From a virus, in IMG/VR virus record IMGVR_UViG_3300005337_000034, positions 1-38,406 of that record: a stretch of DNA of 38,406 nucleotides. One strand, written 5' to 3'. The position numbers and the translations under genes are program-made. Below are positions 15,065-24,894 of this stretch, piece by piece (position 1 is the stretch's first letter; each line of letters opens with the position of its first letter). The notes beneath the pieces are model-generated. The model made no database searches. It saw nothing but the letters and a program-made list of their open reading frames with translations, and was not told the origin of the DNA.

Positions 15065-16629
15065 TACCATGCTCCTTGCTGTTCGACGTCGACATCATAG
15101 CTATCCAGGCGCCACTGATATGCGGTGCCGCTTTCAAAGCGGATGGCGATATAGCGGCCTGCGACAAAGCAGTCATCGGAAATGGTCTCTCCAATAACGT
15201 GCGTCATGGTAACAGTATACATTGGCGTGGTGTAAGGATCATCCATCCCAGCAACTTTGATGATGACCGTTTCGCCCAGGTTGCCGGTGATTCGCGGGCG
15301 AATGCCTCGCACCAACTTGATCAGCTCAGGCGCATCGAATGACAGCCCCTGTCGCTCCAGGTAGGCTGATGGCATGGCACCGTCGAACGATGCGCTGCCA
15401 TCGAGCTGATAGAGCTTCTGGCTGGCGCTGGCCATCAACACGCTTGCCATATCCGGCGTGAACTGAGGCCCATTGAAGAGCGTCAGATAGGAGTCGAAGG
15501 GTGCAGTCTCCTGGTCGAACGTTGGGCCGTTGGTATTGCCAAGTGGGCCGTCCGAAGCATGATTCAGGTTTGGCAGCTCGCGGAAGGAAATAGTCCGGTC
15601 GCGGTAATTCCATACCACGGCACGGTCGCATACCGTCGATCCGATCTGTGGGTAGCAGATAAAGACCTCGTTCAGGTACGTGTTTTTGAACACGAAACAC
15701 TTGTCCTTGCCGGTAACGTCGATGTTTTGGAACAGGTATCGACGCGTCAGCTTGTCGAGCACGGAAGTGGCCGTTTGCCCATCGTGCGCTATCACGTCCG
15801 AACCAGTCAGTACGCAATGAAAGCTCGCGGTATCTACTTCCACATCGACAATGCAATTCTTGTTCATAGCGCCACTGGTGCCGAGCACCTTGCGGAACGA
15901 GAACACATAGGGACCGCCCGTGATGTCCATGCGGTGCACGCTGGCCTGCTTGTAGATCAGAAAGAATTCTCGCAGTTGGAGGCCATCAATGATAATGTCC
16001 TGACCGGCCGACAGGTTGTATTCGCCCGCGTCCTGCGTGGCGTCCGTTTCATCCCATGTCGATGGCAATGCGCCAGCATCCGCCGGGCTTGACCACTTCA
16101 CCATGAACGGATAGGACCCGCCTGGCTTGGTAATCCCGAGCGCCACCAGATAGGGGCCGAACGAGCGTAGCGATTTGCAATAGGTTGCAGCCGGCCACGC
16201 GGTCAGGTCGACAAACTTGTGCGTCAGGTTCTGGTCCCAATACATCGGGATCTTGCTGATGTCACCGACATTCAAGATTGGGATGCCGCCGAAGATCGTT
16301 CCGGTCCACTGATTAACTACGCCGGTTCGCGCGGTCGCATGCGTGATGTCGGTGTAAGTGGTGGCGCCGCCTGTGACATTGACGACGTACTGCTTCGCGG
16401 CAGACGCTAGGAGCCAATACGGAGAACCTGAGACCGAAACAGCCATGACATACTGCGGCGCCACAGGCACCGTTGGGTAGGCCTCATTGTGACCGTAAAA
16501 CTGATATGCGTAGCCATCTAGGAACCGGATATTGCTGCAATCTGTCCATGCCTGAATGGGCAGCTCATGCATCGACAGGTCTTTGATGATTCCAGCCGAA
16601 CCACAGTTTTTGACGGGAATGAGGGGCAT
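15064..16629 (-). CDS. Tail hub / DNA-stabilisation-like protein, beta-propeller style
   Basis: The 521-residue product is beta-rich throughout, with repeated aromatic strand patterns (for example SGSPYWLLASAAKQYVV and PYLVALGI), comparable in size and gene order to P22 gp10-type stabilisation proteins or podovirus nozzles. It lies between the fibre genes and the internal virion genes, downstream of the adaptor. Such proteins close the head exit channel and carry fibres. Residue-level homology cannot be confirmed by eye. Confidence 0.55.
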   Translation of the reverse strand: MPLIPVKNCGSAGIIKDLSMHELPIQAWTDCSNIRFLDGYAYQFYGHNEAYPTVPVAPQYVMAVSVSGSPYWLLASAAKQYVVNVTGGATTYTDITHATARTGVVNQWTGTIFGGIPILNVGDISKIPMYWDQNLTHKFVDLTAWPAATYCKSLRSFGPYLVALGITKPGGSYPFMVKWSSPADAGALPSTWDETDATQDAGEYNLSAGQDIIIDGLQLREFFLIYKQASVHRMDITGGPYVFSFRKVLGTSGAMNKNCIVDVEVDTASFHCVLTGSDVIAHDGQTATSVLDKLTRRYLFQNIDVTGKDKCFVFKNTYLNEVFICYPQIGSTVCDRAVVWNYRDRTISFRELPNLNHASDGPLGNTNGPTFDQETAPFDSYLTLFNGPQFTPDMASVLMASASQKLYQLDGSASFDGAMPSAYLERQGLSFDAPELIKLVRGIRPRITGNLGETVIIKVAGMDDPYTTPMYTVTMTHVIGETISDDCFVAGRYIAIRFESGTAYQWRLDSYDVDVEQQGAW

Positions 16630-16631
16630 AA

Positions 16632-16961
16632 TCAGCTTTTACGAAGTTGGGCCCGAAGTGCCGCCGCCCGGGCTTCCAAAGCGGCCACGCGAACAATATC
16701 TCCTTCACGCAGGGGACGGATGCTCTTGGCATCGATCACTTCCAGTTGCGCCAAGATAGGAGCGTTGAAAACATCGTTTGAAATCGGCACCGGCAACGCA
16801 TCAATAAGGCCGTCGCGGTTTTTATTCGCCTGATATTTAAACCATTCCCGGCGCTGCTCCGCACTGACAGCAATATATGCATGCTCATGCTCTGGGTGCA
16901 AATCTTGGCTATATCCGCCAGTGAGATTGCCTTGCTGATCATAGGTTACGTATTCCATCAT
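16632..16961 (-). CDS. Putative tail-fibre assembly chaperone (Tfa-like)
   Basis: The 109-residue product starts at ATG 16961 (or 16958), overlapping the fibre gene's stop. It begins with YVTYDQQGNLTGGY, a small beta-hairpin signature, and ends in an alanine-rich helix (residues 90-107). A short protein of this shape directly after a fibre gene usually helps the fibre trimerise. Function is inferred from position. Confidence 0.45.
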   Translation of the reverse strand: MMEYVTYDQQGNLTGGYSQDLHPEHEHAYIAVSAEQRREWFKYQANKNRDGLIDALPVPISNDVFNAPILAQLEVIDAKSIRPLREGDIVRVAALEARAAALRAQLRKS

Positions 16962-18061
16962 GCGACCTTCACAAATTCAATTTCTGAATACACTTCTACC
17001 TGCCCTGAAGATACCGCAACTCCAAGCCCGTTTGTTGCGACCGCTGCCGTAGTGTAATGCCGAATCGAGAAAACTTTAGATGACGAAATTGTTAATTTCC
17101 CATAGATTACCGAATCGCTTACCCCAGTGCTGCCACCGGAAATGGAATATGCGTTCGACCCAACCCCAGCATATGTTGAATCTGTGACGTTATATAAAAA
17201 AGCCTTATGGGTAGTGCCATTGTAATGTGGCGCGCGTGCTTTAAAAATATATGATCCAGAAGGCAATGTTATTTGATTTGATGCCAAACTAGAATTTGTG
17301 ATGCTATTGCTTTCAACAGTGTTCAGTACACGAGTTTGCGTTATATCGGCCGCTGCCGAACCGCCGCCATGCGTGCCAGAGGCGCGCTGCTCTGAAACCT
17401 TCAGATAGGGCGATCCCATTTGAAAATCAAAGTCTGGAACCTTTGCAGTGCGAGTAGTTGCGGTCGTCAGACTAGCCAGATCAAACGCAAACAACTTAGT
17501 GGCATCTGATCCATCTTTGAACCGAATTACCGTCGCTTTAAGCAAATTAGTAAATGCAGCGACAGTGCCGGTAGAATCAGCACCCAAGATGTAATCTGCT
17601 ACAAGAGCCGGTAGCGCAGAACCAAACGCCAATTGATCAATATAGTTTTTTGTTGGCCCAAGCAAGCGCGCATTTATGCCGTCATATGCCAAAAGAGTTG
17701 GCGTACCAAGCACCAAGTCGCCAGGAAGTACTGCCGCATTGGCTACAGTCTTGATCGTCTTTGCACCCAGCCCGGAAATGTTGATCGTAGGCGTGGCGGT
17801 TAGGTTTGTAGCGGTGGGCATGAACTCAATCAGCATTTTGGCCGTATAGGCCACTACCGCATGCGCCGGCGTCAGCGTATAGGCATCCGCTGCGCCACCG
17901 TCTACACCTGTCACCAGAATGGCCCCAGTAAAGCCCGCGAAGTCGTTCAGCAACGCGGTCTTGATGTTGCGGTGGTGGTCGTCAGAAGTCGATGCGGGAT
18001 CTCCGCCCAATGGCCATAAAGGGTTCAGGTCAGCGATATTGACGACAGTTTCAAGGCCCAT
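16958..18061 (-). CDS. Tail fibre / receptor-binding protein
   Basis: The 367-residue product opens with the DDHHRNIKTAL block (about residues 27-37), common at the N-terminus of phage fibres that attach to the tail, followed by repetitive beta-rich shaft sequence. From about residue 230 it has a Ser/Thr/Gly-rich jelly-roll, C1q-like pattern ending VYSEIEFVKV, suited to receptor binding. GGAGCAAATT precedes the ATG. It lies next to a candidate assembly chaperone. Confidence 0.65.
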   Translation of the reverse strand: MGLETVVNIADLNPLWPLGGDPASTSDDHHRNIKTALLNDFAGFTGAILVTGVDGGAADAYTLTPAHAVVAYTAKMLIEFMPTATNLTATPTINISGLGAKTIKTVANAAVLPGDLVLGTPTLLAYDGINARLLGPTKNYIDQLAFGSALPALVADYILGADSTGTVAAFTNLLKATVIRFKDGSDATKLFAFDLASLTTATTRTAKVPDFDFQMGSPYLKVSEQRASGTHGGGSAAADITQTRVLNTVESNSITNSSLASNQITLPSGSYIFKARAPHYNGTTHKAFLYNVTDSTYAGVGSNAYSISGGSTGVSDSVIYGKLTISSSKVFSIRHYTTAAVATNGLGVAVSSGQVEVYSEIEFVKVA

Positions 18062-18073
18062 AATTTGCTCCGT

Positions 18074-19009
<936 letters not shown>

Positions 19010-19021
19010 TTCAGCAGTCCT

Positions 19022-19636
19022 TTATGGTGTGTTCGTGTCGGTGCGCATCCGCATAGGCCCACTTGAGGACCATTCAAGACGATTCGCATCGTCAATCGCA
19101 GTGAGAAACTTTTGCTCGTATATCGCCTTCAGCGGGGCATTCTGCGAAAAGTCCGCCGCCTCGACCAGGGCGCCGAACAGGTAAATATTCGGCCATCTGT
19201 CGAGCAGCGAGTTTGTCGTGTTGGTGTCGCTCAACGCCAAGAATTCCGCTTCGTAAGTCAATGACACCGAATAGACTGCATCAGGAACCGGGCCAAAGTA
19301 AAACTTGTCTCCGATGATTGTGTATCGATATGGCGAGCCAGAACGTTGATCGGAGAACTCGCCGTTGTATTGATCGGGTGCAACGTATGTGATTTTCGAC
19401 TGCACGTTGGCGATCGACATTGCCCGCACCTTCAGCAGGTCAGCCGGGGTAGAGGCATAGGCGGTGCCAAGCACCGTCGACACAGTCGCGTTCAGGCTCT
19501 GCAGTCGGTCCTTCAACAATGCCTTGATGCGCTTCTCAGTCAGCATAATGAAGTCAGGAATGTCTCCAGTCAGATTCGACCGGTGCATCCAGCTTGCAAC
19601 AGAGGCTTTCAGCCCTGCATAGGTATCGAGCGCCAT
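19022..19636 (-). CDS. Head-tail adaptor, SU10-adaptor/P22 gp4-like
   Basis: ATG 19636 is chosen over an upstream TTG because AGGGCGGATCTG lies at good distance and the ATG shares a base with the preceding TGA. The 204-residue product has the adaptor pattern: N-terminal helices with PDFIMLTEKRI, a central ADLLKVRAMS block, then YFGPVPDAVYSVSLTYEAEF and a C-terminal WPNIYLFGALVEAA helix. These proteins dock onto the portal and connect it to the tail. Confidence 0.72.
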   Translation of the reverse strand: MALDTYAGLKASVASWMHRSNLTGDIPDFIMLTEKRIKALLKDRLQSLNATVSTVLGTAYASTPADLLKVRAMSIANVQSKITYVAPDQYNGEFSDQRSGSPYRYTIIGDKFYFGPVPDAVYSVSLTYEAEFLALSDTNTTNSLLDRWPNIYLFGALVEAADFSQNAPLKAIYEQKFLTAIDDANRLEWSSSGPMRMRTDTNTP

Positions 19637-19971
19637 CAGATCCGCCCTGGCCAAACCCGGAACATTTTGTTGTCCGGATCGTTGACGATGCGACGCATGT
19701 GCACGTCATTGCCAATCACCTCAGCAAAGCTCACGCCATGGTCGTTCATGTATTTCTCGATAATCACATTGGGAATGGTGGCGGCGAGTTTCAGCTCTTT
19801 TGTGCCGTGCATCCCCTCCTTGTGCATCGAATAAGCGCGCTCGGCAATAGGCGTGCAATCCTGAGTGCGAAGCGTATGCATCTGATCCCCCTCGATCACG
19901 ATGCGCGTGTGCACTTCAGAATTTGCTTGCTTAGCGCGACGAGACTGTCGAGCGGCTAGTACTGGATTCAT
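19636..19971 (-). CDS. Conserved-looking small head/tail-cluster protein
   Basis: The 111-residue product is basic at its N-terminus and helical in the middle (a KYMNDHGVSFAEVIG segment), ending in MFRVWPGRI. It is coupled to the adaptor gene by TGATG. The position between capsid and adaptor genes suggests a role in head completion or portal closure, but no domain is recognised. Confidence 0.5.
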   Translation of the reverse strand: MNPVLAARQSRRAKQANSEVHTRIVIEGDQMHTLRTQDCTPIAERAYSMHKEGMHGTKELKLAATIPNVIIEKYMNDHGVSFAEVIGNDVHMRRIVNDPDNKMFRVWPGRI

Positions 19972-19985
19972 CTCACCACCTCGTC

Positions 19986-21665
19986 TTAGAGTTTCACCCA
20001 GCGCATTTGATAGATATCGAACGTAGCCCCACCGACATCACTGAAAGTGAAGAACAGTTCGCCCTTGTTGAAGGTCAGCGATGTGATGTCAGTCGGCATA
20101 TAGAACGGCTCCGACACCAGCGTCAGAATATCGCTGTTCGTATATGCTGAGCCTGTCTCACCAGTGTTTGGCAGCGATAGGCCTACAGCGGTCTGCGACG
20201 ACAGCGAACCGCCCACCCATGTCGCGCCGGCCGTCACAGTAACCGCCAGAAAGTTGGTGGCGCTGGTCACTTGGCACAGGCATTCGAAGTAGCCCCACGA
20301 GCCGCGCGGGAACTCAGTCAAGGTTGACCCGGGCAAGATCAATGCGCGCACCTGGTCGTTCAGCGCACCAGAAGTGACAACAAGGCGCTGGGCATTCCCT
20401 ACGCCATTGGGCGCCGCTACGATCGATGCGACAGTGCTTGGCGTGCCAACCACGCGATTCGTCGTGATGCCGTTGAGGATGGTCCCGCTTGAACCGGTCC
20501 CACCAGATGCACCAGTGGCGCCGGTTGCAAGACCCACACTGGCGTTCAGCAGGTTTTTGCTGCTGGTGTCGTTCTGGATGCAATCCAACTGGCTAGACAG
20601 CATCGGACGCTTGATCGCCATCGAGGCAATCCATGCATCCTGCATGATCTTGCGAGCAATCAAATATGCACCATAGGAGCCTGGGTGCTTATCGCTATCC
20701 CACAAAACGCTGGTCTTCATCAGTCCAGTGCTCAGCGTGGAGTCGACCAGCGGCTCATGGAGATCAATCCAGCGGATGCAGGCATTCTGCGCAGCAGCTT
20801 TTGCCAGCGCTGCGTTAATGCGGCATGCCGCTGCCTTTTGTGCAGTAGTCCAGCCAGCAGAAGCACCAACCGGCGGGATTGCAAGTGCAACGATGCACTT
20901 TGCTCCAGCCGCGATAGCCTTGGCCCATACGGCCTGACGATTTGCTACCACGCCCGCCTCTGCTGCTGCCAATGTCACCCATTCAGTAACAAATAGCGAA
21001 ATGTCGTTCGTTCCGCCATCTTCGAAACACATGTCAAAGTTTCGATTGAAGATGTTCGCCGCAGAAGCCAGGATAGTATTCGTGGTGGTGCCTGTCACGG
21101 CGCCATAGTAGACGGGCAGGAATGGCATCCCCATGAGCGCATTCAGTACCGGGAGAATCCCACGCGATCGCGTACTCCTAGCCGAGATAGTAGTATCCAG
21201 GATGGTCGGATCGCAATTCGCCGGGAATTCAGCCGTGTAGGCTTGACCGAGAATGGAGTCGCCGATCTGAACCACGCGACGCCCTAAAGCCCCGATTGGT
21301 TCCAGCACCGCGCCATAAAGCGTGCGGTCGGCCTGGGCGTCCAGGATTGTGCCGAAGCCTGGGACGCTATCCACGCAAATTTCAGCGGTGCATAGGCTGG
21401 AGTCGTTGGCCGTCTTGCGCAACAGCAGCGCGTCAACAGTGAAATTGATGGTCTCGACAGCGCCGCCATTGCGGCCTACATATCTCCATGCGCCAGAGCC
21501 AATCTTGTATTCAAAGTCAGCCGTTGCGCTGGTATTGGTAAGCACCATCCGCGAGGATTTAGCCGTGTATGCCAGCGCAGTGCCGGCGCTACCTGCGGCC
21601 GCCGTGATTGTTGCTTTAATCGTGGTGGTAGTCGATGTGCCGGTGATATTTACGATATTGGTCAT
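19986..21665 (-). CDS. Virion-type SGNH/GDSL hydrolase
   Basis: The 559-residue product has three parts: an N-terminal beta-rich virion-style domain (1-115), an SGNH hydrolase domain (about 125-350), and a Ser/Thr/Gly-rich beta-rich C-terminus. In the hydrolase, GDS with Ser137 is the candidate nucleophile, GGTND at 217-221 supplies the oxyanion-hole Asn220, and DSDKHP with His327 the catalytic histidine. The helping Asp sits four or two residues before the His, not the usual three. Such domains deacetylate surface polysaccharide or act as esterases on receptors. AGGGGAACGCT precedes the ATG. Confidence 0.78.
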   Translation of the reverse strand: MTNIVNITGTSTTTTIKATITAAAGSAGTALAYTAKSSRMVLTNTSATADFEYKIGSGAWRYVGRNGGAVETINFTVDALLLRKTANDSSLCTAEICVDSVPGFGTILDAQADRTLYGAVLEPIGALGRRVVQIGDSILGQAYTAEFPANCDPTILDTTISARSTRSRGILPVLNALMGMPFLPVYYGAVTGTTTNTILASAANIFNRNFDMCFEDGGTNDISLFVTEWVTLAAAEAGVVANRQAVWAKAIAAGAKCIVALAIPPVGASAGWTTAQKAAACRINAALAKAAAQNACIRWIDLHEPLVDSTLSTGLMKTSVLWDSDKHPGSYGAYLIARKIMQDAWIASMAIKRPMLSSQLDCIQNDTSSKNLLNASVGLATGATGASGGTGSSGTILNGITTNRVVGTPSTVASIVAAPNGVGNAQRLVVTSGALNDQVRALILPGSTLTEFPRGSWGYFECLCQVTSATNFLAVTVTAGATWVGGSLSSQTAVGLSLPNTGETGSAYTNSDILTLVSEPFYMPTDITSLTFNKGELFFTFSDVGGATFDIYQMRWVKL

Positions 21666-21677
21666 AGCGTTCCCCTG

Positions 21678-21983
21678 TCAGTCTTCCAGCGGCAAAGCGT
21701 TCACGACGCCGGCCGCGACATCCTGGATCGCCGCGAAGTGCGTGGCGCCGCGCGGAATGGCCACGATGACCGAATCGTTTGGCATCAGGAGCAAATCCGT
21801 TGCCACAGCCGTCAGTCCCACGACGCCGATGCGAATGTGGGCGGCAACGGTTGCAGCGAACCGAACGAACCGAGGAACATCGCCACTCGACGCGGCAGGC
21901 AATGCTGCACTGGCAGAGGCGGCACCTGTCGTGATGTTCGCGCCAGTGACGGAAATTGTGATATAGCTTGCATTCTTACCCAT
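21678..21983 (-). CDS. 101-residue capsid-cluster protein
   Basis: ATG 21983 (GGGG upstream) is preferred over a TTG twelve bases earlier. The product is Ala/Val/Thr-rich, beta-patterned and without a membrane segment, resembling small decoration or head-fibre proteins. A UUCG hairpin lies immediately upstream. Function inferred from position only. Confidence 0.5.
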   Translation of the reverse strand: MGKNASYITISVTGANITTGAASASAALPAASSGDVPRFVRFAATVAAHIRIGVVGLTAVATDLLLMPNDSVIVAIPRGATHFAAIQDVAAGVVNALPLED

Positions 21984-21997
21984 GGCGTTCCCCAAAG

Positions 21998-22013
21998 CAG
22001 CCCCGAAGGGCTG
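21998..22013 (-). promoter_or_regulatory. UUCG tetraloop hairpin in capsid cassette
   Basis: On the minus strand CAGCCC-TTCG-GGGCTG forms a perfect six-base-pair stem with a UUCG loop. No T run follows, so it is more likely an mRNA stabiliser or processing barrier than a terminator. Confidence 0.65.
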
Positions 22014-22019
22014 CGCTTG

Positions 22020-22487
22020 TTACTTGGTGTAGTAGTGGATGTAAACATCGGCCACCATGCCGACAGTCGTTGCCGAGCCAGTGATGGTGACAAACTGCGA
22101 AGTCGTCATCTTCTGTACGGATTTCCCGCCGGCGCCTTTGTCATCGATGTTATTGACGACTTTTTCGGTGCCGCCAGCAGCATACGTATCGATCAGATTG
22201 GCCGCCGAAGTGGTCGCATCAGCGGCCACGCCAACGCTGATGTTGGCCGCGCCGGTCGATTTGGTGGTGATGTCGATTTCCACACGATCAATGAAAATCG
22301 GCACGCTCTCCGGATTAGCCCAGGCCAGGATAGCGCCACCGGTAGTAGCCGCTACGCCCAATACGGAAAATTTCCGGATGCTTACATTGCGATGAGCGGT
22401 GCCGCCCACGCGCAACATAGTCACAGCGGTGACATCGTCCACAAACTTGATGCTGCCGCTATCGGTTTGGATGAGATTGGTTCCCAT
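22020..22487 (-). CDS. Putative head decoration protein, 155 residues
   Basis: The gene is directly downstream of the major capsid gene with an AGGAGAACATT ribosome site. The product is Thr/Val/Ala-rich and beta-patterned, with no cysteines and no hydrophobic helix, ending VADVYIHYY. Position and composition suggest a decoration or minor head protein; no family is identified. Confidence 0.5.
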   Translation of the reverse strand: MGTNLIQTDSGSIKFVDDVTAVTMLRVGGTAHRNVSIRKFSVLGVAATTGGAILAWANPESVPIFIDRVEIDITTKSTGAANISVGVAADATTSAANLIDTYAAGGTEKVVNNIDDKGAGGKSVQKMTTSQFVTITGSATTVGMVADVYIHYYTK

Positions 22488-22506
22488 AATGTTCTCCTAG
22501 TAAGAA

Positions 22507-22520
22507 GGGGCCGAAGCCCC
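22507..22520 (-). promoter_or_regulatory. UUCG hairpin after the major capsid gene
   Basis: GGGGC-TTCG-GCCCC on the minus strand, 12 bases after the capsid stop and ahead of the next ribosome site. There is no proper T run. Confidence 0.65.
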
Positions 22521-22531
22521 TCCAGGGTTGA

Positions 22532-23458
22532 TTACGAGACGTCAGCCACCAGGCCATTGGCCAGCGGGTTGTCGGATTGCAGGCAGTACTCCGCCAGGAT
22601 CTGCTTGCGATCGGTGTCGCCGGTCTTCGCCAGTTCCCAGCTGCGGAAATTGCGGTAGAACGACAGTTCCCAGCGGCCCGACTCCAGCACCCACACGTCA
22701 CGAGTACGCTGGAAGCGGTTCGGGATCGCCTTCAGTTGGCCGAAGTCCGACACATATACGTCAACAGCTGCGGTAACTTTCTTGTCTTCGGCTTCGTCCA
22801 TGCGGGTAGCATTGCCGGTGAAGGTCGAGAAGGTCTGCTTCTGCGCTGGGCCCATCATCAGCACGTTGGGGTTGCCGCCGCTGGTGTAGCACTTTTGGCA
22901 GACATCTTTCAGCAGGCTCTCGGTGAAGGTGCGCAGCGTGCCGTCCGTCTGCGCCACGTTCGTGACGTAGTTTGGTGCGACATAGCCGGCGCCAGCGCTG
23001 GTGTTCGCGGTATCGGCCCAGCCGACCAGGCCACGGCTGCGGCGCGGTGCGGTTGCCAGAACGGCGTTTTGCGTCAGGCCGGTCTCCATGTCGCGCTTCA
23101 GTTCCAGCGAGCGCTTGGCCATCTGGTAGCCCATTTCCGATTTGCGTCCGGCGGAATCGGCAGCTTCCTGCGAACCCGACACGGCGGCGGTCTTGCTGGA
23201 AATCTGCGTGCGATTGTTCAGGCGAACAGTCGGCACCAGGGCGGTTGCGACAGCGTCGTCGCCCTCGACCTGTTCATTGTTCGCGGCAGCGGCCAGCGAG
23301 TCGGTCTGCCATTCATGCAGGGTGTTCGTGGCCTTGCCCTTGCGGATCATGCTCATGAACGGGGTTTCGGTCGGGGTGATGCGGTAGATCACATCCGCCA
23401 GATCCTCACGATTGCCAATGGTGGCGGTCGTGACTTGGGTATTGGTTGGTGCGCCCAT
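22532..23458 (-). CDS. Major capsid protein, DUF5309 / SU10 type
   Basis: The 308-residue product matches the DUF5309/SU10 major head protein family (HK97 fold). Signs are the N-terminal YRITPTETPFMSMIRKG block, HEWQTDSL, the long helix with YQMAKRSLELKRDME (about residues 130-145), and a C-terminal region with QLKAIPNRFQRTRDVWVLE. TTAGGAGAAGGAA is a strong ribosome site. It follows the scaffold gene and precedes candidate decoration genes. Confidence 0.88.
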   Translation of the reverse strand: MGAPTNTQVTTATIGNREDLADVIYRITPTETPFMSMIRKGKATNTLHEWQTDSLAAAANNEQVEGDDAVATALVPTVRLNNRTQISSKTAAVSGSQEAADSAGRKSEMGYQMAKRSLELKRDMETGLTQNAVLATAPRRSRGLVGWADTANTSAGAGYVAPNYVTNVAQTDGTLRTFTESLLKDVCQKCYTSGGNPNVLMMGPAQKQTFSTFTGNATRMDEAEDKKVTAAVDVYVSDFGQLKAIPNRFQRTRDVWVLESGRWELSFYRNFRSWELAKTGDTDRKQILAEYCLQSDNPLANGLVADVS

Positions 23459-23470
23459 TTCCTTCTCCTA

Positions 23471-23484
23471 ACGCCTCGCGGCGT
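23471..23484 (-). promoter_or_regulatory. GNRA hairpin between scaffold and capsid genes
   Basis: On the minus strand ACGCC-GCGA-GGCGT forms a five-base-pair stem with a GCGA (GNRA) tetraloop just upstream of the capsid ribosome site. Confidence 0.6.
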
Positions 23485-23494
23485 ATGAAATTGA

Positions 23495-24508
23495 TTACAT
23501 GTTGGCGAAGATCGCAGCGGCATCACGCACGCTGCCAGACTTCTCCAGTCGCTTGATTGCGGTAGTGCGGCCATCGGTTGGCGCCACCTGAGTCACCCCA
23601 GGACGCTCGACCTTGACAGGCGCAGCTTTTACCTTGCCTTGGCCTTCTTTCACCTTGGCCATCAGCGCCTCATACTTCATTGCCTTGTCTGCCATCAGCA
23701 GCATGCGTGCATCGAGCAGCATGCGACCGTCTTCAGCCTTGAAACCGCTCTTTTCCATGAACGATTCCACGCTCGCGAAGAACTTTTTACCCTTCTCCGC
23801 GTCCTTGGCATCCAAGATACCGGCTTCGGTCAGGGCAGCTTGCTGCGCCGCCATGAACTGCTGGTATTGCTGCTGTTGTTCTTGCTGATATTCGCCATTC
23901 AAGCGCTGCAGTTCCACCTGGGCCTTACCCAATTCCGCTTGTCTCGTTTTAAAGATGCGGTCTTGGCGCAGGTATTCGACAGGGTCGGATTCCAGCAGTT
24001 CTTGCGTCAGCACCTTGGCTTGCTCTTCAAGCAAGCTGCCGGTGGTGATTGCGAAGTGGTTCAGCTTAGTCGCATAGGCTTCACGCTCTTCGCGCGCCTT
24101 TGCGATTTCGGCATCCGCAGCCTTACGCTGTTCGGCTGCCGCCATGGTCTTCTGCGTGTAGTCTTGCTGGCGCAGGCCATTCTTGTACAACTCTGGCAGG
24201 TCTTCTTTGCTCAGCTCGATCGTCTTGCCATCAACTTCGATGGTGATTTTCTCGCCGTCAGTAGTAGCCGCCCCCTCGACCGGTTCGTCGTCGGTTTTTT
24301 GGGTCGCGCCCACAGCCTCTTCAGCCGCCAAGCGTTCCGCCGCCGATTCCTCGGTTTCTTCCTCGCCTTGCTCATCATCCCCCAGCGCAGCGAAAGCGCT
24401 CCCGGCGTCATACATGCCAAGAGAGCCCCCACTTTCGCCGTCAGTCACCCCCATGCGCAGAAAGCCGCTCAGGCCAAGGATGATGCTCAAGAGTTTGCTG
24501 ATTTTCAT
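23495..24508 (-). CDS. Capsid scaffolding protein
   Basis: The 337-residue product has a hydrophobic N-terminal 18 residues, an acidic region (about 40-85), then a long charged coiled coil (about 120-240, including a Gln-rich run near 215) and a basic C-terminus that would contact the capsid protein. This layout and the position directly upstream of the major capsid gene are typical of phage scaffolds. AAAGGAAAATAGC precedes the start. Confidence 0.78.
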   Translation of the reverse strand: MKISKLLSIILGLSGFLRMGVTDGESGGSLGMYDAGSAFAALGDDEQGEEETEESAAERLAAEEAVGATQKTDDEPVEGAATTDGEKITIEVDGKTIELSKEDLPELYKNGLRQQDYTQKTMAAAEQRKAADAEIAKAREEREAYATKLNHFAITTGSLLEEQAKVLTQELLESDPVEYLRQDRIFKTRQAELGKAQVELQRLNGEYQQEQQQQYQQFMAAQQAALTEAGILDAKDAEKGKKFFASVESFMEKSGFKAEDGRMLLDARMLLMADKAMKYEALMAKVKEGQGKVKAAPVKVERPGVTQVAPTDGRTTAIKRLEKSGSVRDAAAIFANM

Positions 24509-24552
24509 GCTATTTTCCTTTTACGGATTCTCTATGGATTGTCCGTGGATTG

Positions 24553-24894
24553 TTAGAAATCGGTAATCACGTCGCCGGCACTGATTTGGTAGGCTGCCGG
24601 ACCTTTGTTCACTTCGATATTCACGCCGTTCGGCAACTGGAACAGTGCGCCATTCTCTTCAGGGTGCCAGCAGCGAACAACCTGCCGATTTTCCCGCTTG
24701 ATCTCGTCAATCAGGACAGCCCAATCGCATCCCGGGCCCGCTCCATCAGCGTTCTGTTGTGCTCCACCTCCAGGCGCGCCAATTTGCCCGTCTCCAAGCG
24801 CGTCTTCAGGTTGGCTTCCAATTTCTCCGCCAGTTTCAGGAGCTGCCACAGCTTTTCGCGGCCTTCCTGGTCTCTTGCTGGTGCTGATTTCCAT
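24553..24894 (-). CDS. Small protein with AT-hook-like N-terminus
   Basis: The 113-residue product starts with KRPGRPRK, matching the AT-hook core, then a low-complexity Gly/Ala linker, then a compact C-terminus (WAVLIDEIKRENRQVVRCW and NGVNIEVNKGP). The first 184 bases overlap the 97-residue gene 24711-25004 in another frame. The linker could be mere shadow of that gene, but no alternative ATG or GTG start gives the well-formed C-terminal half. Confidence 0.5.
   Translation of the reverse strand: MEISTSKRPGRPRKAVAAPETGGEIGSQPEDALGDGQIGAPGGGAQQNADGAGPGCDWAVLIDEIKRENRQVVRCWHPEENGALFQLPNGVNIEVNKGPAAYQISAGDVITDF

Noticed and set aside
21998-22013. Hairpin as intrinsic terminator
   Set aside because: No T run follows on the minus strand, and the same kind of hairpin occurs at each capsid junction where transcription must continue.
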